From the NCBI GenBank assembly GCA_937995275.1, contig CALKKN010000031.1:1-11053 (forward strand): DNA of 11,053 nt, read 5' to 3'. This document shows positions 1 through 7,821 of this stretch, piece after piece. Positions within the stretch are counted from its first letter, which is position 1. Every line of letters starts with the position of its first letter. Under the pieces are notes generated by a model, which saw only the letters and a list, made by a program, of their open reading frames with translations, was not told where the DNA came from and did not search any database. Source of the stretch: an uncultured Lysobacterales bacterium (GTDB lineage Bacteria > Pseudomonadota > Gammaproteobacteria > Xanthomonadales > SZUA-36). The translations under genes were made by a program, and so were the position numbers.

Positions 1-13
1 TGAAACCGGTCAT
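1..13 (-). CDS. Start of an unidentified protein, cut by the left edge
   Basis: An ATG at 13-11 on the minus strand opens a frame reading M-T-G-F before the window ends. It is preceded by a strong Shine-Dalgarno stretch (GAGGAG, 25-20) six bases away, which overlaps the stop codon of the membrane fusion protein gene at 24-26. The 10-base gap to that gene suggests co-transcription and coupled translation. Nothing can be said about function from four codons. A partner of the fusion protein, such as an inner-membrane transporter, would fit the context but is only a guess. Confidence 0.45.
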
Positions 14-23
14 GCTGCTCTCC

Positions 24-959
24 TCACAGTATCCAGTCGAGCGAGGTGCCGACCCATTGCAGGATGGTCGCCACCATGCCGACCACGCCCGCGTTCTCCG
101 TATGGATGTATACGGTCGCCGCCAGGCCGACGTTCATGAGGTCTTCCGGGAACGCCTCCGGAATCTCGACGTAGACCAGCCAGTTACGGGTCATTTTCTG
201 TCCCTGGAGCGATGGAAGCTGACCGCTGACCACAACCTGACCATCGCCGATCGCGGAAGGCACCGCAATGACTCTCGAAGTGAACACCTGGCCCGGCAGG
301 GCCGGGAAGTTGATTTTGGCCACGTCGCCCGCGCTGATCGCCGGCAGGGCCTTTTGCTGAATCATCGCGACGATGACCAGCGCGCTCGTGTCCACGAAGG
401 TCATCACGGACCGCGAAGGCGACACTTCCATGCCGCTTTCCAGAAACATCCGGGGCACCATGCCCGGGCCGGGCGCCCTGACAACGGTGTTGGCGAGGTC
501 GAACCGGGCGCTCTCGAGTTGAGCCGAGAGCTGTTCCACCTCGGCTTCGGTCTGCTCGACCTGGAAAGCGGTGCCGGCATCCGCTTCGGCCAGTTGGCGA
601 TATTGCTCCAGGCGCAACGTGGCCAGTTCGATGCGCGCATTGAGGTCGTCCACGCGGGCCCTGTAGGCGGTGGGATCGATTTCGAACAGAACAGCGTCCT
701 TCGCGACGATCACATTGGGCTGAGCCTGCACCGACACGATCCGGCCACTGACCGACGGGGCGATTTCAACGATGCGGCCGGTAATCAGCGCCTGCGAACT
801 CGAGGGGGTCAGTCCCTGCAGGCCGACCAGAAAACCGGTCAGGATGATCACGCCGATCACCAGGCAGATAATCTGCGACACCCGGTTCCACGGCAACCAC
901 TTGAACTTGAAGAACAGCAGATAGATCAGGGCGAGGTAGAGGCAGGTGACGATGAGCAT
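24..959 (-). CDS. YibH/YiaV-like HlyD-family membrane fusion protein
   Basis: This 311-residue protein looks like a periplasmic adaptor anchored in the inner membrane, of the kind that links an inner-membrane transporter to the outer envelope. Two hydrophobic segments lie near residues 2-18 and 29-48. A split lipoyl/barrel-sandwich domain follows (about 58-95 and 158-190), interrupted by a coiled-coil hairpin (about 97-157, Glu/Gln/Ala-rich). A beta-barrel region contains FPALPGQVF (218-226), close to the ALPGQVF segment I recall in E. coli YibH. The C-terminal hydrophobic tail (QWVGTSLDWIL) also resembles the YibH end. YibH is about 378 residues, so this protein is shorter, mainly in the coiled coil. 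The ATG has a GAGG Shine-Dalgarno eight bases upstream. The substrate is unknown; the YibI-like DUF3302 partner found beside YibH in E. coli is not present on the upstream side. Confidence 0.85.
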   Translation of the reverse strand: MLIVTCLYLALIYLLFFKFKWLPWNRVSQIICLVIGVIILTGFLVGLQGLTPSSSQALITGRIVEIAPSVSGRIVSVQAQPNVIVAKDAVLFEIDPTAYRARVDDLNARIELATLRLEQYRQLAEADAGTAFQVEQTEAEVEQLSAQLESARFDLANTVVRAPGPGMVPRMFLESGMEVSPSRSVMTFVDTSALVIVAMIQQKALPAISAGDVAKINFPALPGQVFTSRVIAVPSAIGDGQVVVSGQLPSLQGQKMTRNWLVYVEIPEAFPEDLMNVGLAATVYIHTENAGVVGMVATILQWVGTSLDWIL

Positions 960-1033
960 ATGCTATTCCTCGTGATGACCTTCGGAACTCGGAAAACCGG
1001 CGTTGTCCCGCGCCCAACGCAGCCCGGAAATCT

Positions 1034-1057
1034 GCCGGCCGGGCGTTCCCGACCGGC
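1034..1057 (-). terminator. Hairpin after the outer-membrane protein gene, possible terminator
   Basis: On the minus strand this reads as a 10-bp stem (GCCGGUCGGG pairing with CCCGGCCGGC, one G-U pair) closed by an AACG loop, beginning eight bases after the stop codon at 1065-1067. Only a weak ATTT stretch follows, so it may act as an attenuator or as RNA 3'-end protection rather than as a full intrinsic terminator. The G-U pair becomes a C-A mismatch on the plus strand, so the structure is better formed in the minus-strand transcript. Confidence 0.5.
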
Positions 1058-1064
1058 TCTCGCG

Positions 1065-1832
1065 TCAATTGAATTCGTAACCGATCAGGAAACCGAAGAA
1101 CGTGGCATCGATCGCCGCGTATTCACCCATGAATCCGTTGCTATCCGAATAGTCTATGCCCCATACCCTCGCTCCGAGACCGAGGCGGTTGTCATTGGAA
1201 AACCGGCGGGCGAACATGGCCTGCAATGTCCACGGCCAGTCGGATTCGCCATAACCGAGCGTGCCGTAGAACTGGAAATCCCATTTCTCACTGATTCGGC
1301 TGAAAGTCTTCACACCGACGAACGCGTCCCACCAGCTGGGCCCGAACTCGACCGGCTCCTGCGGAAAGGGTGGATCGAGGGGCAGTTCCGGCCCGTTGAT
1401 GTTGGGCGTCAGCCTCAGTTCGATGTCCATGTAGCGGGCGCCGGCCACCAACGCCGTGCTGTTCAGGCCGTCGAAGCGGTAGTTGTAGGCCGTTTCCAGG
1501 ATGTTGATCGTCATCTTGGTCGACATCGTGGAGTCCGGGGGCGGCAGCGGTGTCGGGTCCGGTTTGAGGCGCAGGTAGGTGTAATCGATCGCTACCGCGT
1601 GATGTCCTTTGCCAAACTCTGCAAAGACGGACCCGCCGAAGTCGAAGTCCGACAGTATGTCGCTGAAACTGACATCCAGATCCTGATCGTAGCCTGCCAA
1701 CGTGGCCGAGCCGTCGATCCCCACGGTCCACAGGTAGGGCGCGATCTTCCAGTCCCAGCTATTCGAATCCTGTGCCGCTGCGGGGCCCGACACAAGCAAG
1801 AGGAGAAAACAGATCATTCCGGGGGCTTTCAT
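1065..1832 (-). CDS. Outer-membrane beta-barrel protein of unknown function
   Basis: The 255-residue product starts with a clear signal peptide (hydrophobic FLLLLVSG core, predicted cut after AAA at residue 20). The mature part opens with WDWKIAPYLWTVGIDG, then DLDVSFSDIL, a pattern I recognise from a common proteobacterial family of small outer-membrane beta-barrel proteins usually annotated as hypothetical. Alternating aromatic and polar residues through the chain (for example AIDYTYLRLK and FLIGYEFN) fit antiparallel membrane strands. It ends in F-N rather than the usual terminal Phe. One loop is proline-rich (PDPTPLPPPD, 91-100). An AGGAG Shine-Dalgarno lies about ten bases before the ATG. 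No enzyme or transport role can be assigned. The gene lies upstream of the fusion-protein gene on the same strand, but 105 bases and a hairpin separate them. Confidence 0.8.
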   Translation of the reverse strand: MKAPGMICFLLLLVSGPAAAQDSNSWDWKIAPYLWTVGIDGSATLAGYDQDLDVSFSDILSDFDFGGSVFAEFGKGHHAVAIDYTYLRLKPDPTPLPPPDSTMSTKMTINILETAYNYRFDGLNSTALVAGARYMDIELRLTPNINGPELPLDPPFPQEPVEFGPSWWDAFVGVKTFSRISEKWDFQFYGTLGYGESDWPWTLQAMFARRFSNDNRLGLGARVWGIDYSDSNGFMGEYAAIDATFFGFLIGYEFN

Positions 1833-1856
1833 GGCTTATTGTCTCCTGTCCGGGAA

Positions 1857-1873
1857 AGTGTTCTTATCACACT
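1857..1873 (-). promoter_or_regulatory. Candidate extended -10 promoter within an inverted repeat
   Basis: Upstream of the outer-membrane protein gene the minus strand carries TGTGATAAG, an extended -10 type element with hexamer GATAAG at 1868-1863. It lies about 30 bases before the ATG. The same bases sit inside a perfect inverted repeat, AGTGT-N7-ACACT, so a regulator could cover the -10 region. No good -35 hexamer is visible at 16-18 bp spacing, which extended -10 promoters tolerate. This is a pattern call only. Confidence 0.35.
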
Positions 1874-2063
1874 ATCCTAAAGAAACTCGCGAAATATGGC
1901 CATCCCGTTACCCCCCTGAGACGGTTCGGCAATCTTGCACTTTGCCCAAGGTCATGTGACGAACACGCAGCGATCGCCAACAGGGGCCGGTAGTGCTAGG
2001 TTCGGTGAGGATGGGGCACCATCAACCCAAATGGCTTCAATACCCAACATGAGGAGCTGACCC

Positions 2064-3290
2064 ATGAGAATTCGCCATCTTCTGATCCTGGCCCTGATCT
2101 TCAGCGGCCACCTCTGGGCCGCCGGCGGCGAGGTCGACGACCCGGTCGGCATCGCCCCCGACCGCTACGTGTACTACCCGGGCACCGAACCGCTGCCGGA
2201 GGACGAAATCCGCATCATCGCCTGCGGCACCGGCATGCCGGACGCACGCCGCCTGCAGGCCTCGGCCTGCTTCCTGGTCGAACTGGGCAACGGCGACAAG
2301 TTCGTGTTCGACCTGGGCACCGGCGCCATGCGCAACATCAACTCGCTGATGATCCCGTTCGAGTTCCTGACCAAGATCTTCCTGACCCACCTGCACACCG
2401 ACCACTGGTCGGACCTGATCGCCATGTGGGCCGGCGGCTGGACGGCCGGCAGGCCCGGGCCGCTCGAAGTCTGGGGGCCCAGCGGCACGCGCGAGGACAT
2501 GGGCACGAAGTACGCGGTCGAGCACATGCTGAAGGCCTTCAACTGGGACAAGATGACGCGCTCGGTGCAGATCACGCCGGCCGCGGGCGAGATCATCGTC
2601 CACGAGTTCGACTACCGCGGCGAGAACCAGGTGGTCTACGAGGAGAACGGCGTCGTGATCCGCAGCATCCCGGCCATCCACACCGGTGACGGCCCGGTCA
2701 GCTTCATCCTGGAATGGGCCGGCCTGAAGATCGTCATCGGCGGCGACACCTTCCCGAACACCTGGTTCCTGAAGTACGCCACGGACGCCGACTGGGTGGT
2801 CCACGAGGCCTTCATGACGCCCGAGCAGTTCGTGAAGTACTACGGCCAGCCGCCGCAGCTCGCCTGGCGCGCCTGTTGCGCATTCCACACCTCGCCGCAG
2901 GGCTTCGGCAAGGTGATGAGCACTATCAAGCCCCGGCACGCGGTGGCCTACCATTTCTACACGGAAGAGATCATCCGCTACGACGTCTACCGGGGCATCC
3001 GCGAAACCTACGACGGGCCGCTGTCCCTGGCCACCGACATGATGGTCTGGAACATCACCAAAGACGAGATCACCGAGCGCATGGGCGTCTCGCCCGATGC
3101 GGCATTCGCTGTCGAGGGCCCGACCGAGCAGCCCGGCCCCGACCCGACCCGCAAGTCCGAGTTCACCGACTGGACGCTCAAGGCGCGCTGGGACGAGGGC
3201 ATCCAGCCGGCGCAGAAGGAAATGCTGGACCGGCACATGGAGAAATACGGCCTGCAGGACCAGGATTGGCGGAAGGAGTACCAGAAGTGA
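2064..3290 (+). CDS. Exported metallo-beta-lactamase-fold hydrolase (GntH-like)
   Basis: A 408-residue metal-dependent hydrolase with a signal peptide (cut probably after the WAA at about residue 20), so it should act in the periplasm. Metal ligands of the fold are visible: THLHTDH at 108-114 (H109, H111, D113, H114), H206 in AIHTGDGP, D228 in GGDTF and H297 in AYHFYT. H247-E248 and H275 (HTSP) are further conserved-looking residues. The fold order and the LHTDH spacing resemble RNase Z/arylsulfatase-like members. The run of motifs, including CGTGMP (54-59), SIPAIH and MMVWNITKDEI near the C-terminus, matches my memory of proteins named after guanitoxin-cluster hydrolase GntH, but no other guanitoxin genes are here and the substrate is unknown. 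GAGGAG at 2051-2056 sets the ATG start. Its last 113 bases overlap the convergent lipoprotein gene. Confidence 0.85.
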   Translation: MRIRHLLILALIFSGHLWAAGGEVDDPVGIAPDRYVYYPGTEPLPEDEIRIIACGTGMPDARRLQASACFLVELGNGDKFVFDLGTGAMRNINSLMIPFEFLTKIFLTHLHTDHWSDLIAMWAGGWTAGRPGPLEVWGPSGTREDMGTKYAVEHMLKAFNWDKMTRSVQITPAAGEIIVHEFDYRGENQVVYEENGVVIRSIPAIHTGDGPVSFILEWAGLKIVIGGDTFPNTWFLKYATDADWVVHEAFMTPEQFVKYYGQPPQLAWRACCAFHTSPQGFGKVMSTIKPRHAVAYHFYTEEIIRYDVYRGIRETYDGPLSLATDMMVWNITKDEITERMGVSPDAAFAVEGPTEQPGPDPTRKSEFTDWTLKARWDEGIQPAQKEMLDRHMEKYGLQDQDWRKEYQK

Positions 3291-4203
3291 CAAGACTTTT
3301 GATGCTTCGGAGCGCCGACAGGTTCGACGCCATCACGTCGAAATAACCGCCCTGCGCCGGGCGGTTCGCAGCCGTGTCGAACACCACGGATTCGACGCCC
3401 GATTCGCGCAGTTTCCCGGCCGTCTCCACCAGTGGTTCGGCCTCCCAGATCAGCAGCGTGGCCGGGTGCTCCCGCAGCAGGTTCTGGAAATCCAGCCAGG
3501 CCTTAACGCCGGGCACTTCGCCGGGCTCCCAGTGCAGGCTGCGGCCGTTGATGCCATAGCGATGCTGGAGGTACTGGTAGACGGGGTGCGAGAAGATCAC
3601 CGGCGCGCCCTGCAGGCCGTCGAAGGCCTGCTGCAGGTCGCGGTCAAACTGCGCCAGCCGCTGCTCGAGCTCGGCCAGCCGACCCGCAATGTCCGCTGCC
3701 TGCTGGGGCCGTAGCTCCGACAGTGCCCCGGCGATCGCCCGTGCCTGTTCCGCGGCCAGCTCCGAATCCAGCCAGGTCGTGAACGCCGTACCGGCGTGGG
3801 AATGCTCGCCCTCCGGGCCGTGCTGGTGGACGGTGGCCTCCTCCAGCGGCAGCAGCCGCGCCTCCAGGCCCGCCGTGGTATCCAGCAGCCGGTCCTGCGG
3901 CACGGTGACGAACGCGAGCCAGCTCTCGTAGCCGGCCCCGTTCAGCAGCACCAGATCGGCCGCCTGCAGTTCGGCGGCCTGCCCGCCGTCCGGCACCCAG
4001 AGAGCCGGGTCGCCCTCGATCGCGGGGAAACGCAGGTCGATCGAATCCCCCGCCAGTTCACCGGCGAAGAAGTACAGGGGGTAATTCGCGGCAATAACCA
4101 CGGGCCGCCCCTCGTCCGCGGCCGCCCCGGCCGGTGTCGGTGACTCGCCGGTGCAGGCGGCCAAACAAGCGGCCAGAGCTACCAAAAGGAAGAGTCGTTT
4201 CAT
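3178..4203 (-). CDS. ZnuA/TroA-type metal ABC substrate-binding lipoprotein
   Basis: This 341-residue protein has a lipoprotein signal with lipobox LAAC (C17), so it should be tethered in the periplasm. ZnuA-family landmarks are visible: AANYPLYFFAGELAGD (38-53), AADLVLLNGAGYESWL (81-96), VIFSHPVYQYLQHRYGI (202-218), LHWEPGEVPG (223-232) and WEAEPLVE (253-260). A His-rich loop lies at 126-136 (H126, H128, H134, H136). Aligning by eye to E. coli ZnuA, H206 and D276 match the third and fourth zinc ligands, while the first two His positions fall at DPALW (65-69) and T142 and are not His. It is the last gene of the five-gene operon, seven bases after the permease, with its GAGGG Shine-Dalgarno overlapping the permease stop. 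Normal family members end near residue 302; residues 305-341 are an antisense readthrough into the hydrolase gene, Pro/Ala/Gly-rich, probably not functional. Confidence 0.85.
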   Translation of the reverse strand: MKRLFLLVALAACLAACTGESPTPAGAAADEGRPVVIAANYPLYFFAGELAGDSIDLRFPAIEGDPALWVPDGGQAAELQAADLVLLNGAGYESWLAFVTVPQDRLLDTTAGLEARLLPLEEATVHQHGPEGEHSHAGTAFTTWLDSELAAEQARAIAGALSELRPQQAADIAGRLAELEQRLAQFDRDLQQAFDGLQGAPVIFSHPVYQYLQHRYGINGRSLHWEPGEVPGVKAWLDFQNLLREHPATLLIWEAEPLVETAGKLRESGVESVVFDTAANRPAQGGYFDVMASNLSALRSIKSLVTSGTPSANPGPAGRISPCAGPAFPSAPAGCPRPSAP

Positions 4204-4210
4204 ATCACCC

Positions 4211-5388
4211 TCAGAAAGTAACCAGCGCCAACAGCAACTGCGTGGCGTACGCCCGCACCGCCCAGGTAATCAGGGCCGCCAGCAGCAGGCTGCCGGCGAA
4301 CACGAACGCGATCTCGGACGCCACCAGCACCGCGATGAAACCGCGCGCGGCACCCATGCGCCGGAGCGTGAAGAACTCGCCACGCCTCAGCTGCTGTGAC
4401 AGCAGGAAGACCAGCGTGATGACGGCCACGGTGGCCAGGCTGAGCATGACGAGACCGAGCACCACGTAATTCTGCACGGTAAACACCGTCTCCAGCAGGT
4501 CGCCCAGGACCGCGCGCGGAACGACGAGCTGCTCCTGTACGCCCTCCTCGGCGTAGCGCCCGCGCAGCAGGGTGCCGCTCTTGTCGTCGGGCGGGACTGC
4601 GATTACGGCGCTGAGCGGAAAGCCCGAGGTGTTGCCGTGGAAATGGAACTCTCGGACGTTATCGGGGGTGATCTCGTTGTACTGCACCAGCGAGGCGTTC
4701 GCCGTGATCGATTCCTCCGTCCGGCTCAACACCGCGCCGCTCGCGCCCGCCTGTGCCAGGTCCTGGTGCCCGTGCCCCAGCCCGTCGATGACCCAGGCGG
4801 TGCGCACGTCGACGAAGATGGCCTCGTCGTCCGGCGTGCCGCTGGGCTCCAGCACGCCCACCACAGGCATTTTGAGGGGATAGACACCCGCCAGGTCGAA
4901 AACCGTTTCGGGGGACGAAACCAGGCTCCCGCCGGCCCCGACACCCTGCCTGTGGGCGACATCGGCGCCGATCACGCATTCCCCGAGCAGCCCCATCATC
5001 CGGCCCTCGGCCAGTTCGAGCCCCCGAAACGCCAAGTAGTCCAGACTGGTACCCACGATCGGCGAGCCCCGGCTCTGAAAGCGTGTGTACAGGGGAATCG
5101 CCTCGGCCAGGCCCGAGTTGCGCACTTCCTCGAAGACCGCGTAGGAAATCTCGGGCGGCCGCTCCGCGTGGAAGTACAACGCGTTGAGCACCAGCTCCAG
5201 TTCGCTCCCGCGGGCGCCGACCAGCAGCGGCGTTAGTTCCGCGCGGGCCGTCAGCGCGGCGGCGCTGTCGGCAACCAGCAGGCGGGTAGCGGCGGGCAGG
5301 AACATCATCAGGGTGACCGCGGCTACCAATACCGCGGTCTTGAAGCGGTGATAGGCGAGGTAACGCCAACCGAGTGTCAGCGCACCCT

Positions 5389-5392
<4 letters not shown>
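4211..5392 (-). CDS. FtsX/MacB-type ABC transporter permease
   Basis: A 393-residue inner-membrane subunit of a type VII (MacB/LolCDE/FtsEX-like) ABC system. One membrane segment lies at about 17-38, a large periplasmic domain at about 40-305, then membrane segments at about 308-332 and 352-378. The FtsX-domain motif FTLRRMGAARGF...E360 lies between the last two. The periplasmic part carries GHGHQ (206-210) and EFHFHGNTSGFP (248-259), a His motif I associate with this permease subgroup. A canonical fourth membrane segment is not evident: only a short TQLLLALVTF remains at the end. The start is GTG, in a GTGA overlap with the ATPase stop codon, with GAGGGG eight bases upstream, indicating translational coupling. 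Such permeases usually transmit ATPase motion to periplasmic partners rather than form an import pore. Confidence 0.85.
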
Positions 5393-6084
<692 letters not shown>

Positions 6085-6090
6085 CGCCGC

Positions 6091-7821
6091 TCAGAGACGC
6101 TCCTCCTGCAGGATTTCGAGGCCCGTCAGTTTCCAGCTGCCGTCCCGGTCCTCGACCGTCACGTTGGCGTGGTAGCCGTTGACCCGCTGGTGGATGTGCC
6201 CCCAGTGGCCGACGGAACCGGCAACATTCCAGCGGGCCTCGACGGTCAGCGCATTGCCCTCGACCCCGGCCAGCCGCGTGTCGAGCATCTCGATGTCCTT
6301 GACCCTGACCTGCGCGCCGCCCTGGTTGGCCAGTTCCAGCCCCTTGCGGGTCTCCAGGTACACCTCGGCCAGCAACTCGCCGGCCACGCTTCTCGCCAGC
6401 ACATCGTAGACGGCTTCCTCGCCGCGGTAGTCGAAGGCCCGGTAGACGTTGTGCAGCAGGTCGCCCATCAGGGCCTGGAGGCGCTCGGAATCGAGGCGTA
6501 CGCTCTGCCAGGCGTAGGCCGAACCCACCGTCAGGCCCAGCGAAATCACGGCGGCCATGAGGCCGGCCGCCGGCGCGCGACGCTCCGCTCTCCATCCGCG
6601 GATGCTGCGAGCCAGCAGCACCAGCGTCAGGATGCCGAACACCCACTGCCCCCAGCGCGTCAGGCGCTGCAGCAGGGTGGGCGGCCGCCGGATGTCGACC
6701 AGGGTCGGCATTTCGGGAAATTTCAGGAAATTGTCCCAGCGCAGGGTGGTGAAATCGGGCTCCAGGAAGGTCGGCAACGGACCGGCCTGGTCCACCGTGG
6801 AAGCGGGCACCAGCTGCATGCGCTCGCTGAACAGGTCCCAGTCCATCTCCACGACCTGCGGCAGGCCCTCGGTCGGGAACACGTAGATCACGCCCACGGT
6901 GGCCGGCAGCACATCGATGTCCTGGCCGTCCACCACGACACTGCTGCGCAGGGTGCGCTGCAGGAAATTGACCCGGTCGATCGTGCCTTCCACGGCCTGG
7001 CCGTCGATCGTCACCGCGAAGTGGTCATCCAGGAAAGCGACAATGCCCGCCTTCACGGCCTCCTGCATTTCGGGGGTAATGACCTCCACCCCGTCCAGGC
7101 CGAGGTCGGTCCAGCGCTGAACGTCTTTCGGCCGGACGATGATCTCCTTGCGTACCTCGTAGGGCTCGATGTACAGGAATCCCGCCATCGGCGAAAAATA
7201 CTGGCGGCGCAGGGCGCGGGTCCCGAAGCGCGAATACCAGGGGTCGTCCCAGTCGAGTTCCACGGTATAGCCGCTGGCCAGGAAGCGGAAATCGTTGACG
7301 GCGACGTCCCGGTGGTACAACACGAAGCCGATCGAGGCGGCGCCGGTAACGGAAGGAGCGACCAGCGTCAACGTGTCCGGCTGTTCGTCGAAGGGGTAGA
7401 TCAGCGTGGCCGCGATGACGATCTCCGGCTCCTCGTCCTCGGACGACAGCGGCTCGCCCGTCACCGGGTCACGTGTAACCCGGGTTTCCGGCCCCATGCG
7501 CACCACGAAACCCTGCAGGGGCTCGCCCTCGACCAGTACCGCCAGGTCGCGGCCGAAAAACTCCGCCAGCCGCTGTTCGAGCGGCGCCTCGCCGAAACCC
7601 ATGTCGCGGAAAATGCCGTCCGGCAACAGGTTGCGGAAGGTTGCAAGATCGCCGCCACCGATCTCGAGTTCGACACGCACCTGGTCCTCCTCCACGAAAT
7701 ACTCCGCAATGGTGGACGCGAACATCGCCTGTGACACAACAATGGCGTCCCCGCGCGCCGCCGGGGGCAGCAGCCCCAGGAAACATGCGGCGATGACAGG
7801 CAGGCAGCGCTTAAGGTCCAT
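6091..7821 (-). CDS. Exported, membrane-anchored protein of unknown function with Tim44/NTF2-like C-terminus
   Basis: I do not recognise a named family for this 576-residue protein. It starts with a signal peptide (cut probably near residue 24). A long, beta-rich, acidic periplasmic region covers about 25-385. Two hydrophobic segments follow at about 390-407 and 417-438, and the last ~130 residues form a compact alpha+beta domain. The latter begins LLHNVYRAFDYRGEEAVYD and ends DGSWKLTGLEIL, a layout like Tim44/NTF2-type domains (inference). With two membrane passes, both large domains would be periplasmic. A His cluster, HWGHIHQRVNGYH (539-551), lies in the C-terminal domain. The ATG overlaps the end of the FadL-type gene by 11 bases, has no clear Shine-Dalgarno and probably relies on coupling. 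Its place between the outer-membrane protein and the ABC genes suggests a periplasmic bridge or accessory of the transporter. Confidence 0.75.
   Translation of the reverse strand: MDLKRCLPVIAACFLGLLPPAARGDAIVVSQAMFASTIAEYFVEEDQVRVELEIGGGDLATFRNLLPDGIFRDMGFGEAPLEQRLAEFFGRDLAVLVEGEPLQGFVVRMGPETRVTRDPVTGEPLSSEDEEPEIVIAATLIYPFDEQPDTLTLVAPSVTGAASIGFVLYHRDVAVNDFRFLASGYTVELDWDDPWYSRFGTRALRRQYFSPMAGFLYIEPYEVRKEIIVRPKDVQRWTDLGLDGVEVITPEMQEAVKAGIVAFLDDHFAVTIDGQAVEGTIDRVNFLQRTLRSSVVVDGQDIDVLPATVGVIYVFPTEGLPQVVEMDWDLFSERMQLVPASTVDQAGPLPTFLEPDFTTLRWDNFLKFPEMPTLVDIRRPPTLLQRLTRWGQWVFGILTLVLLARSIRGWRAERRAPAAGLMAAVISLGLTVGSAYAWQSVRLDSERLQALMGDLLHNVYRAFDYRGEEAVYDVLARSVAGELLAEVYLETRKGLELANQGGAQVRVKDIEMLDTRLAGVEGNALTVEARWNVAGSVGHWGHIHQRVNGYHANVTVEDRDGSWKLTGLEILQEERL

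Noticed and set aside
12..1880. Long plus-strand open frame over the fusion-protein and outer-membrane protein genes
   Set aside because: It is antisense to two well-supported genes, rich in Arg/His/Gln/Asp as expected of a shadow frame in GC-rich DNA, and has no recognisable domain or start signal.
1947..1966. GTCA-TG-TGAC and GCGATCGC short palindromes in the 1833-2063 spacer
   Set aside because: Short repeats of this size are expected by chance; none is positioned against a convincing promoter for the hydrolase gene.
2037..3293. Minus-strand 418-codon open frame opposite the MBL hydrolase
   Set aside because: Composition (Val/Ala/Arg/His/Asp runs) is that of the complementary strand of a GC-rich gene; the plus-strand frame carries the intact metal ligands.
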